Source of the DNA: Larix kaempferi
Taxonomy: Eukaryota > Streptophyta > Pinopsida > Pinales > Pinaceae
DNA length: 64,000 bases
Direction of reading: 5' to 3'
NCBI GenBank assembly: GCA_027924585.1
Contig: BSBM01000050.1
Coordinates: 5,546,501 to 5,610,500, forward strand
Below the pieces are notes generated by a model, which saw nothing but the letters and a program-made list of their open reading frames with translations, made no database searches and was not told where the DNA came from. The translations under genes and the position numbers were made by a program. Below are positions 1 to 12,215 of the stretch, piece after piece. Numbering within the stretch: the first letter of the stretch is position 1; each line of letters begins with the position of its first letter.

Positions 1-486
1 GGCCTTGCAGCAGTCAAAGCACAATGAGAAAATATGGTTTCTAAATAGTAGACAAAATTGGTTTCTAAATTTCTTTATGTAGCAGTTTTAGGCAACAAAA
101 TTGTTTTGTTTCTAAATTTCCACTTGGTTAACAAAACATTGTATTTTTTCATTTTCATTAAAGTTTTATAAAAGGAAAGGCCATTGGGATTGATAATGTA
201 TGGTTATCTGTTAAAAAAATGATTTGTGATCACTGTTGTCATTTGCACACTAACTATCGTTAAGTGTTGTAATTAACACCTTAATTACTAGTTAATTGTG
301 CTTAAGAATAATTGGCCTTTGGAATTGGTTTGTCTGCTGCACTTAAAATCAAGTAATTATCCTCAGAGTAACTACGTAAATACTAAGATATGATCCACTA
401 TACTCAAAGTGCCAAATTCAGCGGTACTCATAGGAGAAAATATTCTATACGAGCCAATATTATAGTTAAACTATATTTCTAATAGT
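1..486. other. AT-rich intergenic DNA, nothing recognised
   Basis: No reading frame of note and no repeat structure was seen before the family P repeat begins. A short stretch near 395-415 resembles the outer edge of family P (a 'ctatactcaa.gtgccaaat' motif), so the degraded edge of that repeat may reach this far. Confidence 0.4.
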
Positions 487-900
487 CAATGTGCCAAATC
501 AAATATGCCACGTGTCACAATATGATCATTCCATGTGTCACCCTGGGATACTAGACATCAACATTTAAACAACAAAATTTATAGACGTTTTGCTTCAAAG
601 ACTTTGCTGGCAAGTGGAAATATTCTTAGAGAAAGAGCGACCGCTCTTTCCCAAAGGTGTTCTATTGTTACGATTCCCTCGTAAATGAAGGGTCGGCCGA
701 CCCTTCTTATTTCCAATATTCTTTTCATAATAGTTTGACACTGCAAGAAGGGTCGGTCGATCCTTCTTGTATTCTCTATTATGGATATAGCGGAATTATT
801 GGATAAGGGTTTTCACAATTAACTACGAAAAGAAGGGGCGACCGATCCTTCTTGTCGCAAAACAGAAATCCAGACAAATGATTTTTATATGTTATAACTT
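487..900 (+). repeat. Family P repeat, copy 1 (palindrome-rich)
   Basis: This stretch aligns by eye almost end to end with 33821-34306 (same strand) and with the reverse complement of 43128-43612. It carries four spaced palindromes: 631-650 (core GAGCGACCGCTC), 687-706 (perfect, core GGGTCGGCCGACCC), 744-769 and 829-855. The sequence between them is AT-rich. No coding frame crosses it. In the 34-43 kb region the same sequence forms the ends of an inverted-repeat element, so this is probably a solitary end or remnant of that element. Confidence 0.75.
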
Positions 901-1083
901 AGCTGGTTGATAGGCTGTTCACACAATGAGTGAATATTTTAGACATTGGAATTTTCACTTTAAAATTTTGAACATTTAAAAATTAAAATTGCAGTTTTCA
1001 AATAAAATATTGCATTTTTTGATTTGAAATTCACACTTTTCAAATCACAATTGCATTTTCTGAGTTTTTCCAAAACTCAGGTT

Positions 1084-1339
1084 CTTTCTGCAACCTGCAA
1101 TCTACAATCCGCAATGCGGATTGCGGAATCTTGGTTTTCGGTTTTGAAACATTTTCTTTCCGCAACCCACAATCGGCAATGCGGATTGCGGATGCAAAAA
1201 TATTCTTCTATAATTGTGCTCTTCTGCATCCACAACCCGCAACCCGCAATTGCGGATTGCAGGAAGAGTCTTAAAATAGTTTTGCACTTTGTGTTTCCGC
1301 AACCTAGAACCCGCAATTGCGGATTGCAGATTGCGGAAA
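1084..1339. repeat. Array of four CCGCAAT-type palindromes
   Basis: Four units spaced about 70 bp apart (1084-1128, 1157-1194, 1224-1262, 1294-1339). Each combines 'CCGCAACCCGCAA'-like and 'TTGCGGATTGCGG'-like arms, so each can fold on itself. The centres include AATCCGCA-a-TGCGGATT and the perfect CCGCAATTGCGG. Open frames on both strands here are by-products of the repeated units. I cannot name the element. Confidence 0.65.
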
Positions 1340-1344
1340 GAATG

Positions 1345-2613
1345 TATATATTTATGAAATAAAACCCTGCAACCCTTCTTTTCCTTCCCGCATGTTTACG
1401 TTTTGACCATTTATTTGTCTTGATCCTGCAGATGAGATTACATTGGGTGATTTAAATGAAGTTTAGCTTGCCCGTTTAGCTTTCCCGTTTAGCTTGTCGG
1501 TGTTAGCACTAGCTTTGTCCTGGATGAAAGTGGGAGGTTCAATTTCTAAAAAGAATGGAGAAAGCCTCGATGGTCTGAGAAAAATAGAATCATTTGGGTA
1601 GGTATTCATGGACTCAAGGGTGAAATGATCAAATACCAAGCCCGAAACTTTGCAAGGGGAATTAAATTGCAGAGTTCCTCCTCCAGTTATATGTTTGTGA
1701 AAATAAATGGTCTAGATCGGCGGTGGTGAAGATATACAGTCATGAGCATGCTTCGTGAAAAAAGGGTGAGGTGTTTTAGACAGAGGCGGGAGGTTTATTC
1801 CAAAAGCATATTAAGGAGCAAATCAGCGACCAATGGAGCAGATCGATGGTCAGGAATTACTTCTCCGATACGACATGCGCAGAGCAAACAAATTTTTGGA
1901 TCCGTGAAATTTTGGTAGAGGCCCGTGGGTTTGGATAGTACAGATATGATAAGACGAGATCTATGGCCAAGGTTTTGATCGTGGATCTAACTTGCACGAA
2001 ACTTCAACGCAAGCCAAATCCGCGAAGTTGGTAAAAGTTGCACCATTTGACGGCCAGGATTCATGCAAGATATAGATCAACGGTGGGCGACTTCCCATGG
2101 TTTTAATTGGCAGAAAAGGAAACATGTGGTGGAATCCAAGGCCATTAGGGACCTAGAGTTAGAAAAGCAGTGGCGATCCATAGCCCAGAACGAATCAGGA
2201 AAATAGATGGCCAGGGAAACTTCCTTGCAGCAGGAGATGCAGGGGTGATATCAAAGGATAAATAATATAAAAAACTTGCATGCATGAAGAGATGGATTCC
2301 ATCTGTCCTATTTTGCATCGTAAAGCGACAGGAGCAAGCTATGCAGAAATAGACAGGTCAACCAGGGCCCCAAGCCAACCTTCAACCAACCAGGTAGGTT
2401 CGCTGCTCTACACTAAACTATTTAATGGATGAATTGAGTGATAGAGAACCCCCTGGTTTTGAGCTTCAAAGCATAGAAATAGTGTTGATAGATAGAGACA
2501 GAGGTCTATGACACTATGATGACTGATGAACCCATGGAAACTGTAAAAACAAGCTGAAACTGGTTAGGGAGCGAGGTATAGATGTGCACTAGGTACACTA
2601 GTCCTATTTCCAT
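1345..2613. other. Unassigned sequence upstream of gene X
   Basis: No frame longer than about 80 codons looks real. The base composition is more balanced than in the first 1.3 kb, which would suit a promoter and 5' region for gene X or an old decayed element. I found no second copy of it in the window. Confidence 0.3.
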
Positions 2614-3989
2614 ATGTTTACAGTAGACCAAACCCCTGGTTTTCCAAAATTTGTTGAATGGTGTGCCTCTAACTACTCTTATACCGAGAGGGAAATCATG
2701 GACGATGCCAAGTCCAAAATCCTTTGCAAAATCGATCCCCAAACCCTTAGAAAAACCCTATCCGTCCCAGAAGAGTTTTTCCAGAAAGCTATAGGGTATA
2801 CCGAGGAAGCCCTAATCCGATTTTTTTGGCAATCCCCTATTGAAGTAAAACATAATTTCTACAGGTCCTGTCTGAATCCTACTGTCCAAATACAAGAGTA
2901 GGCTTTCTCAGCTAAAGCCATACTATTCATGAAAGAATCCAGAGGTGTTATCGCCATGCTGAGCCAATTCCTAGGTCTAGACTCTGATACGTATGTCACA
3001 TAACCTCTAATAAGTTTTCCTTTTTTCTTAGGAACCTACCCCCTAGAATCAGATGACCCAAGCCAATCTACCCAATGTGCATGCCTCAGGTTTGATGAAG
3101 TTTTGGCTGAAAGTATACACTCCCAGCTAAAGTATTTCCAGGAAACAAGGATTTTCAGATTTCATTCCTACTTACTAAAAATGTTCCTGGCATTCAATGA
3201 GGAAAACTTGCAAATGCCTAAGGTACTACTTACTCAGGAGATGTACATTGATTACACCAAGTTCCATGATGAGCTCATGTCTTAGGTTTATCAGGTTATT
3301 TTTCAAAAGAAGCTGCCTAGAGTATTACCAGAAATGCAGGAGTTACTACAACTTTCTCCCGAGAAGAGGGTCGGAGATTGGTTCCTTTCAAAGCATGGAA
3401 CAATCATCAGGGTTTATGGTTTTGCTTATGCACCCTACGTGCTACTTGTTTTTCGGACCCCCAGAATGTTTGCATTAGAATTCATCAGGCAAAAATTGAA
3501 GGCAGAAGTTGAGCACTTTCTAGATCATAGAAAGGGCTCTGATATTGTGTTTCCATGGACTGTAGGTCCATTCTTAATAAAAAACAAAGGAGCTATTACA
3601 ACCATTGAATGCAAGATAAAGGAGATGGGTTTCAAAATGGAAGCACCCTTAAAATATGATCCCCACCCAATCATTTCCAACATGAGGAAGGAAAGCAACA
3701 TGAAGGATTTTGTGCATTCTGAAATTCTAGGCATGGCAGAAGCTGCAAATTTCTTGGAATGTCCTAGCAGGAACCATATGGAAATAGACACACCTGAGAG
3801 CTCCTCCCCATTGACACAAGGGAACTCATGCCCAGTGCTTGGCTCTTCAAGCCTAGTCCTATCAGTGCCAACATACATGCCTATTTCCATCAACTTAATA
3901 AAGTCTAGCAAGGAAGATGACAGTGTCCCTATGGACACAAAAGGGGAAGCTGATAGAGCCCCAAAGAGGCAGAAAACTGAGGAATCTGA

Positions 3990-4089
3990 GAAACATCTAG
4001 TACCTGTGGGGACTGGTAAAGGAAAAAATAAACAAGTGGTAGCCCAGCTAGTACCTGTAGGGACTGGTAAAGGAAAAAATAAACAAGTA
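3990..4089 (+). repeat. In-frame 54-bp tandem duplication inside gene X
   Basis: The segment encoding 'LVPVGTGKGKNKQV' occurs twice in a row, separated by a few codons, with nearly identical bases. The duplication keeps the frame. Confidence 0.75.
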
Positions 4090-5376
4090 GATAAACTACC
4101 ATCATTTGAGATCAAAGAGTATGTGTTTAACCCAACAGCCACTGAGCTTGCTGCCTTAAGCAAGACTAGAGATGAGTTGATAGATGAATACAAGGTGGAA
4201 TCAGGGGAATCCTCAGAGGAATCCAAGTTATATACTGAAGTAAGGAAAATTTCAAGCAGAGCAGTGTCTCTAGTGACTAGTAGGAGCCTCACTCAGAACA
4301 CCTTGAGTTTGGCCTTGGTCACCAAGAGCAAGGCCACTGAGCTAAGGATGAATTTAGAGGACATCCCTGTCCCAGATGTAATAAACTTGCACAAAGAAAC
4401 TAGGGATTTTATTTATACTAAACTGTTGAGGACAACTTTGGAGCTATCAAAGGTATAGGTAATTAAGAGTAAGGTTGCTAGCCAGCTCAGGGAGGAAAAG
4501 ATGGAAAACAAAGCTCATAAGGAACATATCAAGAAATTGCAGGGTGAGATAGTGGCCATTGAGGGCCAAGATGATAAAAGAGCCGAAATTCAAAACCTAC
4601 TCAACTAAAAGGACAACATCATCCAATCTCTAAAAAAGGGGTTGAAAATCCCCTCAACCGAGTTAGTAGCAGTCTCTGAGCTAATAGAACTGGAGGAAAA
4701 GAAGGAGATGTTGTAGATTGTAGGGCCAAGCTATTGAAGCTTGAAGAGAAGGAAAAACAATGGCAGATAGATATAGCCAATGTGGTGGCAAGTGAGAAAA
4801 TCTTAAAGGCCAAAGTGGAAGAGCTTGAGAAGAAACTGCAGGAGAAAGAGCAAGAAGTAGAAAGCATGGCCACACCATCCATAGAGGCTGGTGATTTCTC
4901 CCTGGTAGGGGCTATAGACGAAGCTAGTCTTGAAGACGTGGAAATAACAAGATTAAAAAAAAAGAATGTGAATCTGAAAACACTGAAGGATAATGAAGAA
5001 AGAGAAAAGGAGGCTTGGGAATCCAAGCACTAGGAGTTGCAGGGTAAATATGATGAGTTGGAAAGACAAGCTACAGGTAATACTTCCTTGCTAGAGGCCA
5101 GGCAGGTCATCTGGGATGGCATCATTGAAGAAGTAGGAAAATTGAGGCCCTTCCTCGATTTTGTCTTGGACAAGGAAGCAATGATAAAATTCGCCAAGAA
5201 TAGTGTGACAACAGCAAATGAGAAATTGAAGAAAAAACCTGTAGAGTATACTGAGAATGCCATCGAATTCCTGAATGGCTTATCTGAGGAGTAGGTTAAG
5301 ACAACTGGTGTAACAGATAGGGTTTCCATCATCATTGGAGCCAAAAAAGTGATGCACAAGCAGCAGCAGGTAAAGG

Positions 5377-5381
5377 CTATT
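5377..5381. repeat. Target site duplication CTATT, left side of Tat
   Basis: CTATT lies immediately before the LTR start TGTTATACC and recurs immediately after the 3' LTR at 31208-31212. Five bases is the usual size for LTR retrotransposon integrases. Confidence 0.9.
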
Positions 5382-5571
5382 TGTTATACCTCTATATTCC
5401 ACAGTGTCGCATCTCCACCACAAAAAGAGCTAACGACACTTCCCCTACTACTTTAAACCACTCAGAAGAGAAATATGATGAGTGAACCTTGAAAGTAAAC
5501 TTACCTTGACAAGTTTTCACCCAGATGAGACTTTATTTACCCTAACTACAGCGCCTTGCTCAGTTATAGGC

Positions 5572-5595
5572 GCGCGGTAGTCCACACTACCGCGC
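5572..5595 (+). promoter_or_regulatory. Hairpin in Tat U3 (GCGCGGTAG / CTACCGCGC)
   Basis: A perfect 9-bp inverted repeat separated by TCCACA. The 3' LTR has the same hairpin at 30420-30443 with one base pair changed on both arms. A related imperfect palindrome (ACGCGGTAcTACC...) follows at about 5610. Related motifs occur in the leader (6600-6715) and near the antisense gene (27950-28045). A protein-binding or structural role is inferred. Confidence 0.5.
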
Positions 5596-5826
5596 TATGC
5601 TTTGTCTCTGCCACGCGGTACTACCTCGTTATGCTCAAATTACAGGGCGCGGTACTCTTTTTATAGCCTTTTTTCCATGGCTTGTGGGATTTTAGATTTT
5701 CGAGAGATATTGGAGGATTGGGATCCCTGATTCGATCCCAACTCATTTTCTGTTATTAGAAACCTTGATCCACTTATCTCTCCCTAGATCCACCCATCTC
5801 TCTTGTTGGTTAACCCTACCATACAC

Positions 5827-5833
5827 TATAAAG
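5827..5833 (+). promoter_or_regulatory. TATA box of the Tat 5' LTR
   Basis: TATAAAG 445 bp into the LTR, conserved at the same offset in the 3' LTR. It is the best candidate for the transcription start region of the element. Confidence 0.55.
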
Positions 5834-6363
5834 GAGAGGCATTCCATGGGAAATGGGGGAGGACTCTTAGAAGTACCAAACTTATGATCTTGCAGCATTG
5901 TGGAGATAGCTAGAGGAGAAAGCACTTGGAGCTGGAGGATTAGCTTGGACATCAAGAAACCTTTGTAAGCATTATTCAAGTTTGTAATAAAGATAACTTG
6001 TCTTGTTTTTCCCATTTCATGTGCATTGTACAAGTCTTTAACATGGAATGTATCTAATCTAGATTTGAATCTAATCTTTACTTCAAGGTATTTGGAAGCT
6101 TGCATGCTTGTTCTTTGTTTGATCTCAACAGGTTCTTCGTTGGAGCTTTGGATCAAGAGCTAGAAGCGGGACAAACATCGGATTGAAAGGTGAGTAATAT
6201 GTTTCATTGTTTCTGAATGCATGTAATCTTGTTGTGAAATTTAGTTCAGGAATTTCAAGGTAGCATTTGTTTTGTTTTGTTCTTACCTTAGAGTCAGTTG
6301 GGAATCTGCTTTAAGTTAAGAGAATTTTGAGTTATCCGTAGGGAAAAATTCTACAAATAAGAA

Positions 6364-6378
6364 TGGCGACTCCGCTGG
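6364..6378 (+). promoter_or_regulatory. Primer binding site, tRNA-Arg type
   Basis: TGGCGACTCCGCTGG lies 4 bp after the LTR end. It is the complement of the 3' end of plant tRNA-Arg (…CCAGCGGAGTCG plus CCA) over 15 bases. Tat/Ogre-lineage elements commonly use tRNA-Arg. Confidence 0.85.
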
Positions 6379-8162
6379 TTTGATTTTTGTTTGATTGATT
6401 CAGTTCACTGTCATCCATCTTTTGACTGTGATTTGTTTTATTGCTCTTCAAACCAGTCTTGAAGTTTGGTCTTTTTTGACCATTATTCACCCCTCCTCGC
6501 TGTATTTTTTCTCCCTGTATGATCACTGAGTCCCTTGGGTTAGCAACAACCCTGAAAAATTCATTTTCTTTTCTCAAGTTGCGCTTTTTTCTTACCTTTC
6601 CACAGTACCGCACCCTTTGCACTGATTATAGCATGGTAGTACCGCGTTCCCTGTGCTAGTACCAGAGCGGTAGTTTAGCAGTACCGCGTTTTAGCCTCAT
6701 TCTGCTCCGCGGTAGTGTCTGCATTTTTTTAAATTTTTTATCCTTGCTTGGTTTCCTGAGTCTCTCTCTGCCTTAGGTAGTGTTTACTGTTGCCTGTTAT
6801 CATCCTAATCATTTTACAGTCTGTGTGGTGTGATTATTTCCTTGTTGTGAGCTTGATTCATTTGAATTAGTGGCATGATTTGTATATTGGGTCATTTTTC
6901 CAGTTTGATTGCATTGACTTGATTTTTTCACCACAGCCAACCCAAAAATGCTGTTCTCTTTTACTGAACTCTGTAACTTTTACAGTCACATTGTGTTCAT
7001 CATTTTCAGTAATTTAAAAAATTATCATTTGACAGCAATTCTGTTGTTTGAATTGAAAAAGTCTAGTAGCATTATTTTGCATTAGGAAATGAACCATTGA
7101 TTTTGCCACAGAAATTCTTATATTTGGAGCATCTTAGTTGTAGGATCAGTGCATTAAAAAGAGTGTTTATTTTAGTTTGGCTTTGCTTACAAAAATAAAA
7201 GAAAAAATCTTTTGCTTTGATTTTTAATTGCTTGTGAAAAATTTCATGCATTTTTGATCGAAGAACTCTCTCTTTCCCATAGCTAGATTTCATCGAAGAC
7301 AAAGGCTTATTTTTGATTCATTCTCATTTGCATGGTTTGAGTCGTCATAACACCATCAAGTTTCACGTCCATTACCTGATTGAGTAAGACAACCACTAAA
7401 ATTAATCTCCCTAATTAAACCAACATTAACCTCACTTGAGGAAATCAAAAGAATTTGGTAGTTAGGTAGGACACTGGGGATAGGCATCAAAATAATTCCC
7501 CCTTGTCATTTTCATCTGAGACATAGTTGTTGTCTTCTAAGGAACTAAAATCCTGTAGTATTTATTGACACGGTCACAGCCAGTTTGTGGAGGGGCCTAC
7601 TGACTGTTTCTAACTTTCAGGGGTTAAACGACCGCGAGATTGAGAACCAGAAGGACTCTATGGAATGTCGCACTCCACTTAGCCCCAAGGCAATATCGAT
7701 CATTGTCTTCTTCGGAAGCCTGAAGTGCCCAAAACCTTTTCCAACGTGTCATGAACAAGGTATCTTAGTGACTATTCTACTAGGGCTCTTTTACCCAGGA
7801 TCCCTTTCGGTAGAGGGATATCCTTCTTATATCGGTCTCTCATGTTGTATTGTTCGACTTGGATTTCATCACCTTGCGAAGGATACAACTTGTTGAGGTC
7901 TCCAGCTCTTAGTTATGAGTTTGCTTGTTATCTCATCTTTGTAGAGGGTCTTTTTTCTTTTTAGGGACTGCTTGTTGGCATTCTGGCCATTGTTTTGTAT
8001 CAGCTCGCTTATTGAGACACCGGTCTCAGTATAGATTTTAGAGCTTGCTTTTTTGGCCGACGAGCCTTGCTTTTTCTAGCTCCTCTTCTGCACACTCGAC
8101 TGCATTAGAGTTTTTGAGTTCTTTGTTACGAAACTACCCCCGATTTTCATTTTCCTGTCATC
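6379..8162 (+). other. Leader of the Tat element
   Basis: Long untranslated region between primer site and gag. Only short frames occur. At 6600-6715 there are several copies of the GCGGTA/TACCGC motif also found in the LTR. I see no clear gene. A frame at 7585-7896 has no recognisable content. Confidence 0.5.
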
Positions 8163-10972
8163 ATGTTAGAACAACCACGGAGATCACGAAGAATACAGGG
8201 CCAAAGCCCTCCACCACCAACATCGCCACAGACTTCCGGTCTGCCTGCATCACGCATTTTCGCTCCTCCTGGCCGCGGTGCTGGTTAAGGGAACATTCCA
8301 CCGCCGATACGTACAACATGTTCAGTTCCTCCTGTAACTGATACTCACAACACAGTCTCAGAATCTATTGCAGCTTCTGCAACCACTAGCATATCTGAGA
8401 CTTCCATTGTCACTTCACCCACTGTCATTCCAGATATATCTGCCACAGTGGACACCATTACAGCGGCTGAACCTAGTACAACCCAAAGTACTAGACCAGA
8501 GGTCATCCTTCTACCTGATGTCAGCACTTCCCGTCCATCAAACACTTTTCACGATGACACAGATGGATCTGTTGGCACCATCGAAGGATCCAACCAGGAT
8601 ATACCTGGCTTGATTTCAGTCCCAGGCTGGTACGTTGAAATCGTTGAAGATACTCGACTTCCTGACACACCTTTTGAACCTGATTATGGCTTCATCACTT
8701 CCCAGGCAGAGCTTTCGCCTGTTATCACTACGTCACCCAGTGTTCATTCGCAGGAAACAAGTTCTTCTAGCAATGTACCTTGTACTATATCTCTACCCAA
8801 CCTCCCTCTGGGACATGAAATCATGGCTTCCATCCAGTCTAGTATGGTTAGTATAGCGAACTCCCTGTTAGCATTGGCACGGTTTAGACACGACATAGAG
8901 CAAATGCTCTTGACAACGTCTAGATATCCCCCCGTTACTCGTCCTTCTGACTATCGAGATCCCAACATCCTGTCTAGCACAAAGTTTCGTCACTCCTTTG
9001 CAGACGGCTCCGGACCTTCGGACGTTACTATACCTAGGTTCCCACCGGATCCCCAAAACCCTTTTCAGGACATGAACTCGGACCCTGTTTTCGATGGTCC
9101 TCCTATCATTGAACATGTTATGGACGACGCTGATACCCCTAGACTAAATTCCCCACATTTGCTGCCATCACCCATTTTTGGCACACATTCTATGAGGGAT
9201 AACCTAGTTTTTTCTCCGTCCTCGCCTGTCAGATATGGATGACCCCCTCTGCAAATCGATACTTTTGGTGCCGTTGGCCAATCCACACTATCATATTTGG
9301 CTAACGGCGGAAGAACACCTAGTCATACTGATGGATCTTCCCTTTTGACCGGAGGATCACCTTCGGCCACTATTTACACTATCTCAGGAGGTGCACAACC
9401 GACTGTAGCGGTCCCCAACTCCAACATCCAAACTCTCCCTGGTGGGCCATCAACCCAACCAGCTGGAGGAAAACCCTTTGTTGGGAACCCAGTTCCTAGT
9501 CAACAGCCCCCTCCTATAGGGCCATCCAACCCATCTCCTGGAGGAAAACCCATTGGCTCCATCCAACAACTCTCCCAACCAGCAGCATCTGCTCAGTACT
9601 GTATGTACAACACACCTGGCAGTGGGAAACCTTAGTCCGGTGTTCCAATCGGGCCTCACTCTCAACCTCCCCCGTCAGGTATGCTTCCTTCTTGGGAATC
9701 TCAAATCCCATAGAGTGGGGGGTACTCACTTTTTGGAAACTGGAACCAAGCTGGGGGGCAATCTCAAATTCCCCCCAACTTGAATTCTGGCTTCCCTTAC
9801 CCTTCATCTGCTACAACTCCATGGAACCCATCCCTTCAATTTCCACTCGCTCCCCAAGGAGGAACGAGCCTTCCATGGACACCACCGTCGCAGCCACCCC
9901 CCAACCCTGCTATGGGAAACCCTCCACTTACACAGTATAGTGGTAACGTTCCTGGAACACAACAATTCCAAGGAGCTTTCCCCCAACTAGGAGCAACAAC
10001 TATTCCTGGGTTTCCGCAACCCCAGGGTACCATACCCACTCAACAGAACACCCACCAATCGGTTCCCTACAATCAACCGGTTAACCAGATGGCTTACTAC
10101 CCACAGAACTTCCAGCAGTATCCCCCGGGAAACACATATGGGTATAACACGCAGCAATATGCTATGCAGGGCCCTCCAGGTTTCTCTGCACCACATGGTT
10201 ATTACTCATACCTGCAGACTAACCGTCAACTTTCCTTTTTGGCCACACTTGACTTACCTGATTTGTCGAGGCTTATTAACGATCCCATATGGCATGAACC
10301 TCACTGGCCACCTATTCCAGCCAAACTACCATCGGACATTCCTAAGTTCAATGCTAAGCCCGGGGAAGACCCCAAGAACCACGTGATGAGCTTCCATCTT
10401 TGGTGTTCATCCAACTCCTTAATGGATGATTCCATTCGACTTCGGCTCTTCCAATGTACGCTTACCGGCACGGCAGCAAAATGGTACATCGAGCTGCCAC
10501 AACACTCTTTTCATGATTTCAACACCTTGGCTATGCAGTTTCTGACTCATTTCTAGCTCCCCATCCGGTATGAGACTGGAACAGAACTGTTAACCTCACT
10601 GCGTCAAACCACTTCTACACACATTTCGGATCACATCCATGAGTGGCGACGATGCCGTAGGCTAATTAAGGCAACTATTTCAGATCAGCTACTCACTGAT
10701 TGGTTCACGAAATCCTTTTTGCCTCCCATAGCCAGAGATATCGCTATGCATGGGCCGGTCACAGAAGAACAAGCCATCTCGGCAGCCCAGTACATGGATT
10801 TGGTATACACTCAATTTGGTACTTTACATGAACTTCTTTCTCATGCCGCCCGCGTTAACACTGATCCAACCAAACCTACCACTCAACCTCCCATTGACGG
10901 TATTGTCGGTTCAGTCAAGGCTCGGCCTGCTACCAAATCGACGGGACAACAAGCTTCTGCTTCCCCCACTTT
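8163..10972 (+). pseudogene. gag: Tat gag, 5' part (capsid), interrupted by stops and by element B
   Basis: Gag forms the structural particle of the retrotransposon in the cytoplasm. The frame opens at ATG 8163 with a basic start (MLEQPRRSRRIQG…) and continues in one phase to the insertion of element B. In-frame stops fall at 8286, 9240, 9633, about 9710 and 10554. Residues encoded at about 9300-10200 are rich in Pro, Gln, Gly and Asn. The conserved retrotransposon Gag core follows at about 10320-10750, with the 'AAKWYIELP' segment typical of the family. The phase is recovered after B at 21237, so the original frame continued into the zinc knuckle and protease. All lesions are point changes, consistent with age. 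Confidence 0.85.
10968..10972. repeat. Target site duplication ACTTT, left side of B
   Basis: ACTTT precedes the LTR start TGTTGAATATTG and recurs right after the 3' LTR at 21232-21236. Confidence 0.9.
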
Positions 10973-11111
10973 TGTTGAATATTGTAACTTCTAAGAATAT
11001 TATATTTGTATATTATTTATTTCAGAGATGTTCCATACCTCCGATGTGATTATACTATGAATCCGGAGATGTTTATTCCTCCGAATTGGTTGTGGTAACT
11101 AGGGTTATTAG
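10973..11111 (+). repeat. 5' LTR of B, first part
   Basis: Matches 20690-20828 of the 3' LTR. It is cut by element C after ATTAG. The remainder is at 14212-14614. Confidence 0.9.
11107..11111. repeat. Target site duplication ATTAG, left side of C
   Basis: ATTAG precedes the LTR start TGTTCGGAT and recurs at 14207-14211 after the LTR end TTTACA. Confidence 0.9.
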
Positions 11112-11874
11112 TGTTCGGATATCCATCATCTATTTCGGGATACATATCTATTTCAGGATCATCTATTTCGGGATACATATCTACTTCAGGATCTTGCATG
11201 ATCTATTTCAGGATATGCAGTCCAGTCACCAGTTTGATGCCTCCAGCACCTTATCCACCTTCTTCTAGCACCCGGGAGCCACTTTCCACAGAGTTTTAGC
11301 CCTCCTAAGCTGAAAGGCGCCCTCTTCTCACCTACTGACTGAGAAGGGCGCACTTGCTCACCTACCACTGCAGATTCACTCCAGTTACATTCAGTTAGCT
11401 CCGATTCTGATTGATTTCACTCCGATTTCACTCCTGACTGACTGTTTCACCTCCGATTGACCTCCAGTTCGATTAGGTGACTTGCTCTGACTCCAGTTAG
11501 CCTCCCATGCGCCCCCACTGAGCCTCCAGATCCTATATCAGTGCTACACACTTCAGTTACATTTATTATGATCAGTTAGACTCAGCTTGACACCTGGATG
11601 ACTGTTTGTTGTGATTGATGAGCAACACCGATGATTGATGAGGACTCCTAGATTGAGTCAAGCTACTCCATTTCAGTGATTCGAATGGCCTACTTAGTCA
11701 ATTCGAATTGCCATTGACAGATATTGGATTGTAACAGTTTGTATTGTAATTCATTCACCCTTTCTGGGATAGAGAGCACTGCTGCATGTTTTGCACAGTT
11801 TTGCACCATATCTTCTTATTCATCTGTTGTGACTGATTTATTTGTTCATTAGATCTGCTGTGACTAACTTTACA
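11112..11874 (+). repeat. 5' LTR of C
   Basis: TG…CA ends, 763 bp, one difference from 13444-14206. A 51-bp tandem repeat (CATCTATTTCGGGATACATA…) lies at its start. Confidence 0.93.
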
Positions 11875-11887
11875 TGGTATCAGAGCC
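11875..11887 (+). promoter_or_regulatory. Primer binding site of C (tRNA-Met)
   Basis: TGGTATCAGAGCC directly follows the LTR. It is complementary to initiator tRNA-Met, the usual primer of copia elements. Confidence 0.9.
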
Positions 11888-12215
11888 ATTGCAGGGACAA
11901 GATCTCTTTTCTACAGGTGTTTATACAAGAAGATTTGACTGAATTGCTAAAAATTGCAAAAAGTTTGGCATGAGATATCTCAAGGGCATTCGCTCCTGTG
12001 CATGCAAAGCTTGAAAAATATTCCAATACCACTCCAGAAGCTTGAGTTACCACATAATTCCTGGATCTGATACATTGGACCTATTCAACATTGCTTGAAA
12101 TCCAATCCCAGGTGTGATGCAACTCTCAAAGGGTGGATTGTTCGACCTTATTGTGGTTGTTTTTATGTGATTTGCAGGTTTCTTACTTCCTCCATGTGCA
12201 TTCGCTAATGCAAAG

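Larger units (their letters stand above)
2614..5381 (+). pseudogene. Gene X, 5' part: unknown coiled-coil protein, decayed and split
   Basis: One frame starting at the ATG at 2614 stays open over long stretches, broken by in-frame stops near 2899, 3001, 3283, 4456 and 4606. There is a frameshift near 4715, then a second frame to 5381 with stops near 5031 and 5292. The predicted product is mostly soluble. An N-terminal globular part (about 2614-3750) is followed by a low-complexity Ser/Pro/Lys region (3800-4100) that contains a tandem 54-bp duplication. The last third (about 4470-5000) is rich in Glu and Lys with heptad spacing, typical of a coiled coil. The frame runs straight into the Tat insertion point and resumes at 31213. 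I do not recognise the family. It could be a host gene or an extra ORF of a still older element. Confidence 0.6.
5382..6359 (+). repeat. 5' LTR of the Tat element
   Basis: Starts TG at 5382 and ends TA at 6358-6359, where the 3' copy has the expected CA. It aligns with 30230-31207 at equal length. It contains a TATA-like box and a hairpin with a GCGCGGTAG stem. Confidence 0.92.

Noticed and set aside
3525-4292. 255-codon minus-strand frame
   Set aside because: It lies antisense to the better frame of gene X and has no recognisable content; it follows from codon bias of the real frame.
9065-10489. Several minus-strand frames of 60-97 codons opposite Tat gag
   Set aside because: Shadows of the proline-rich gag frame with no domain.
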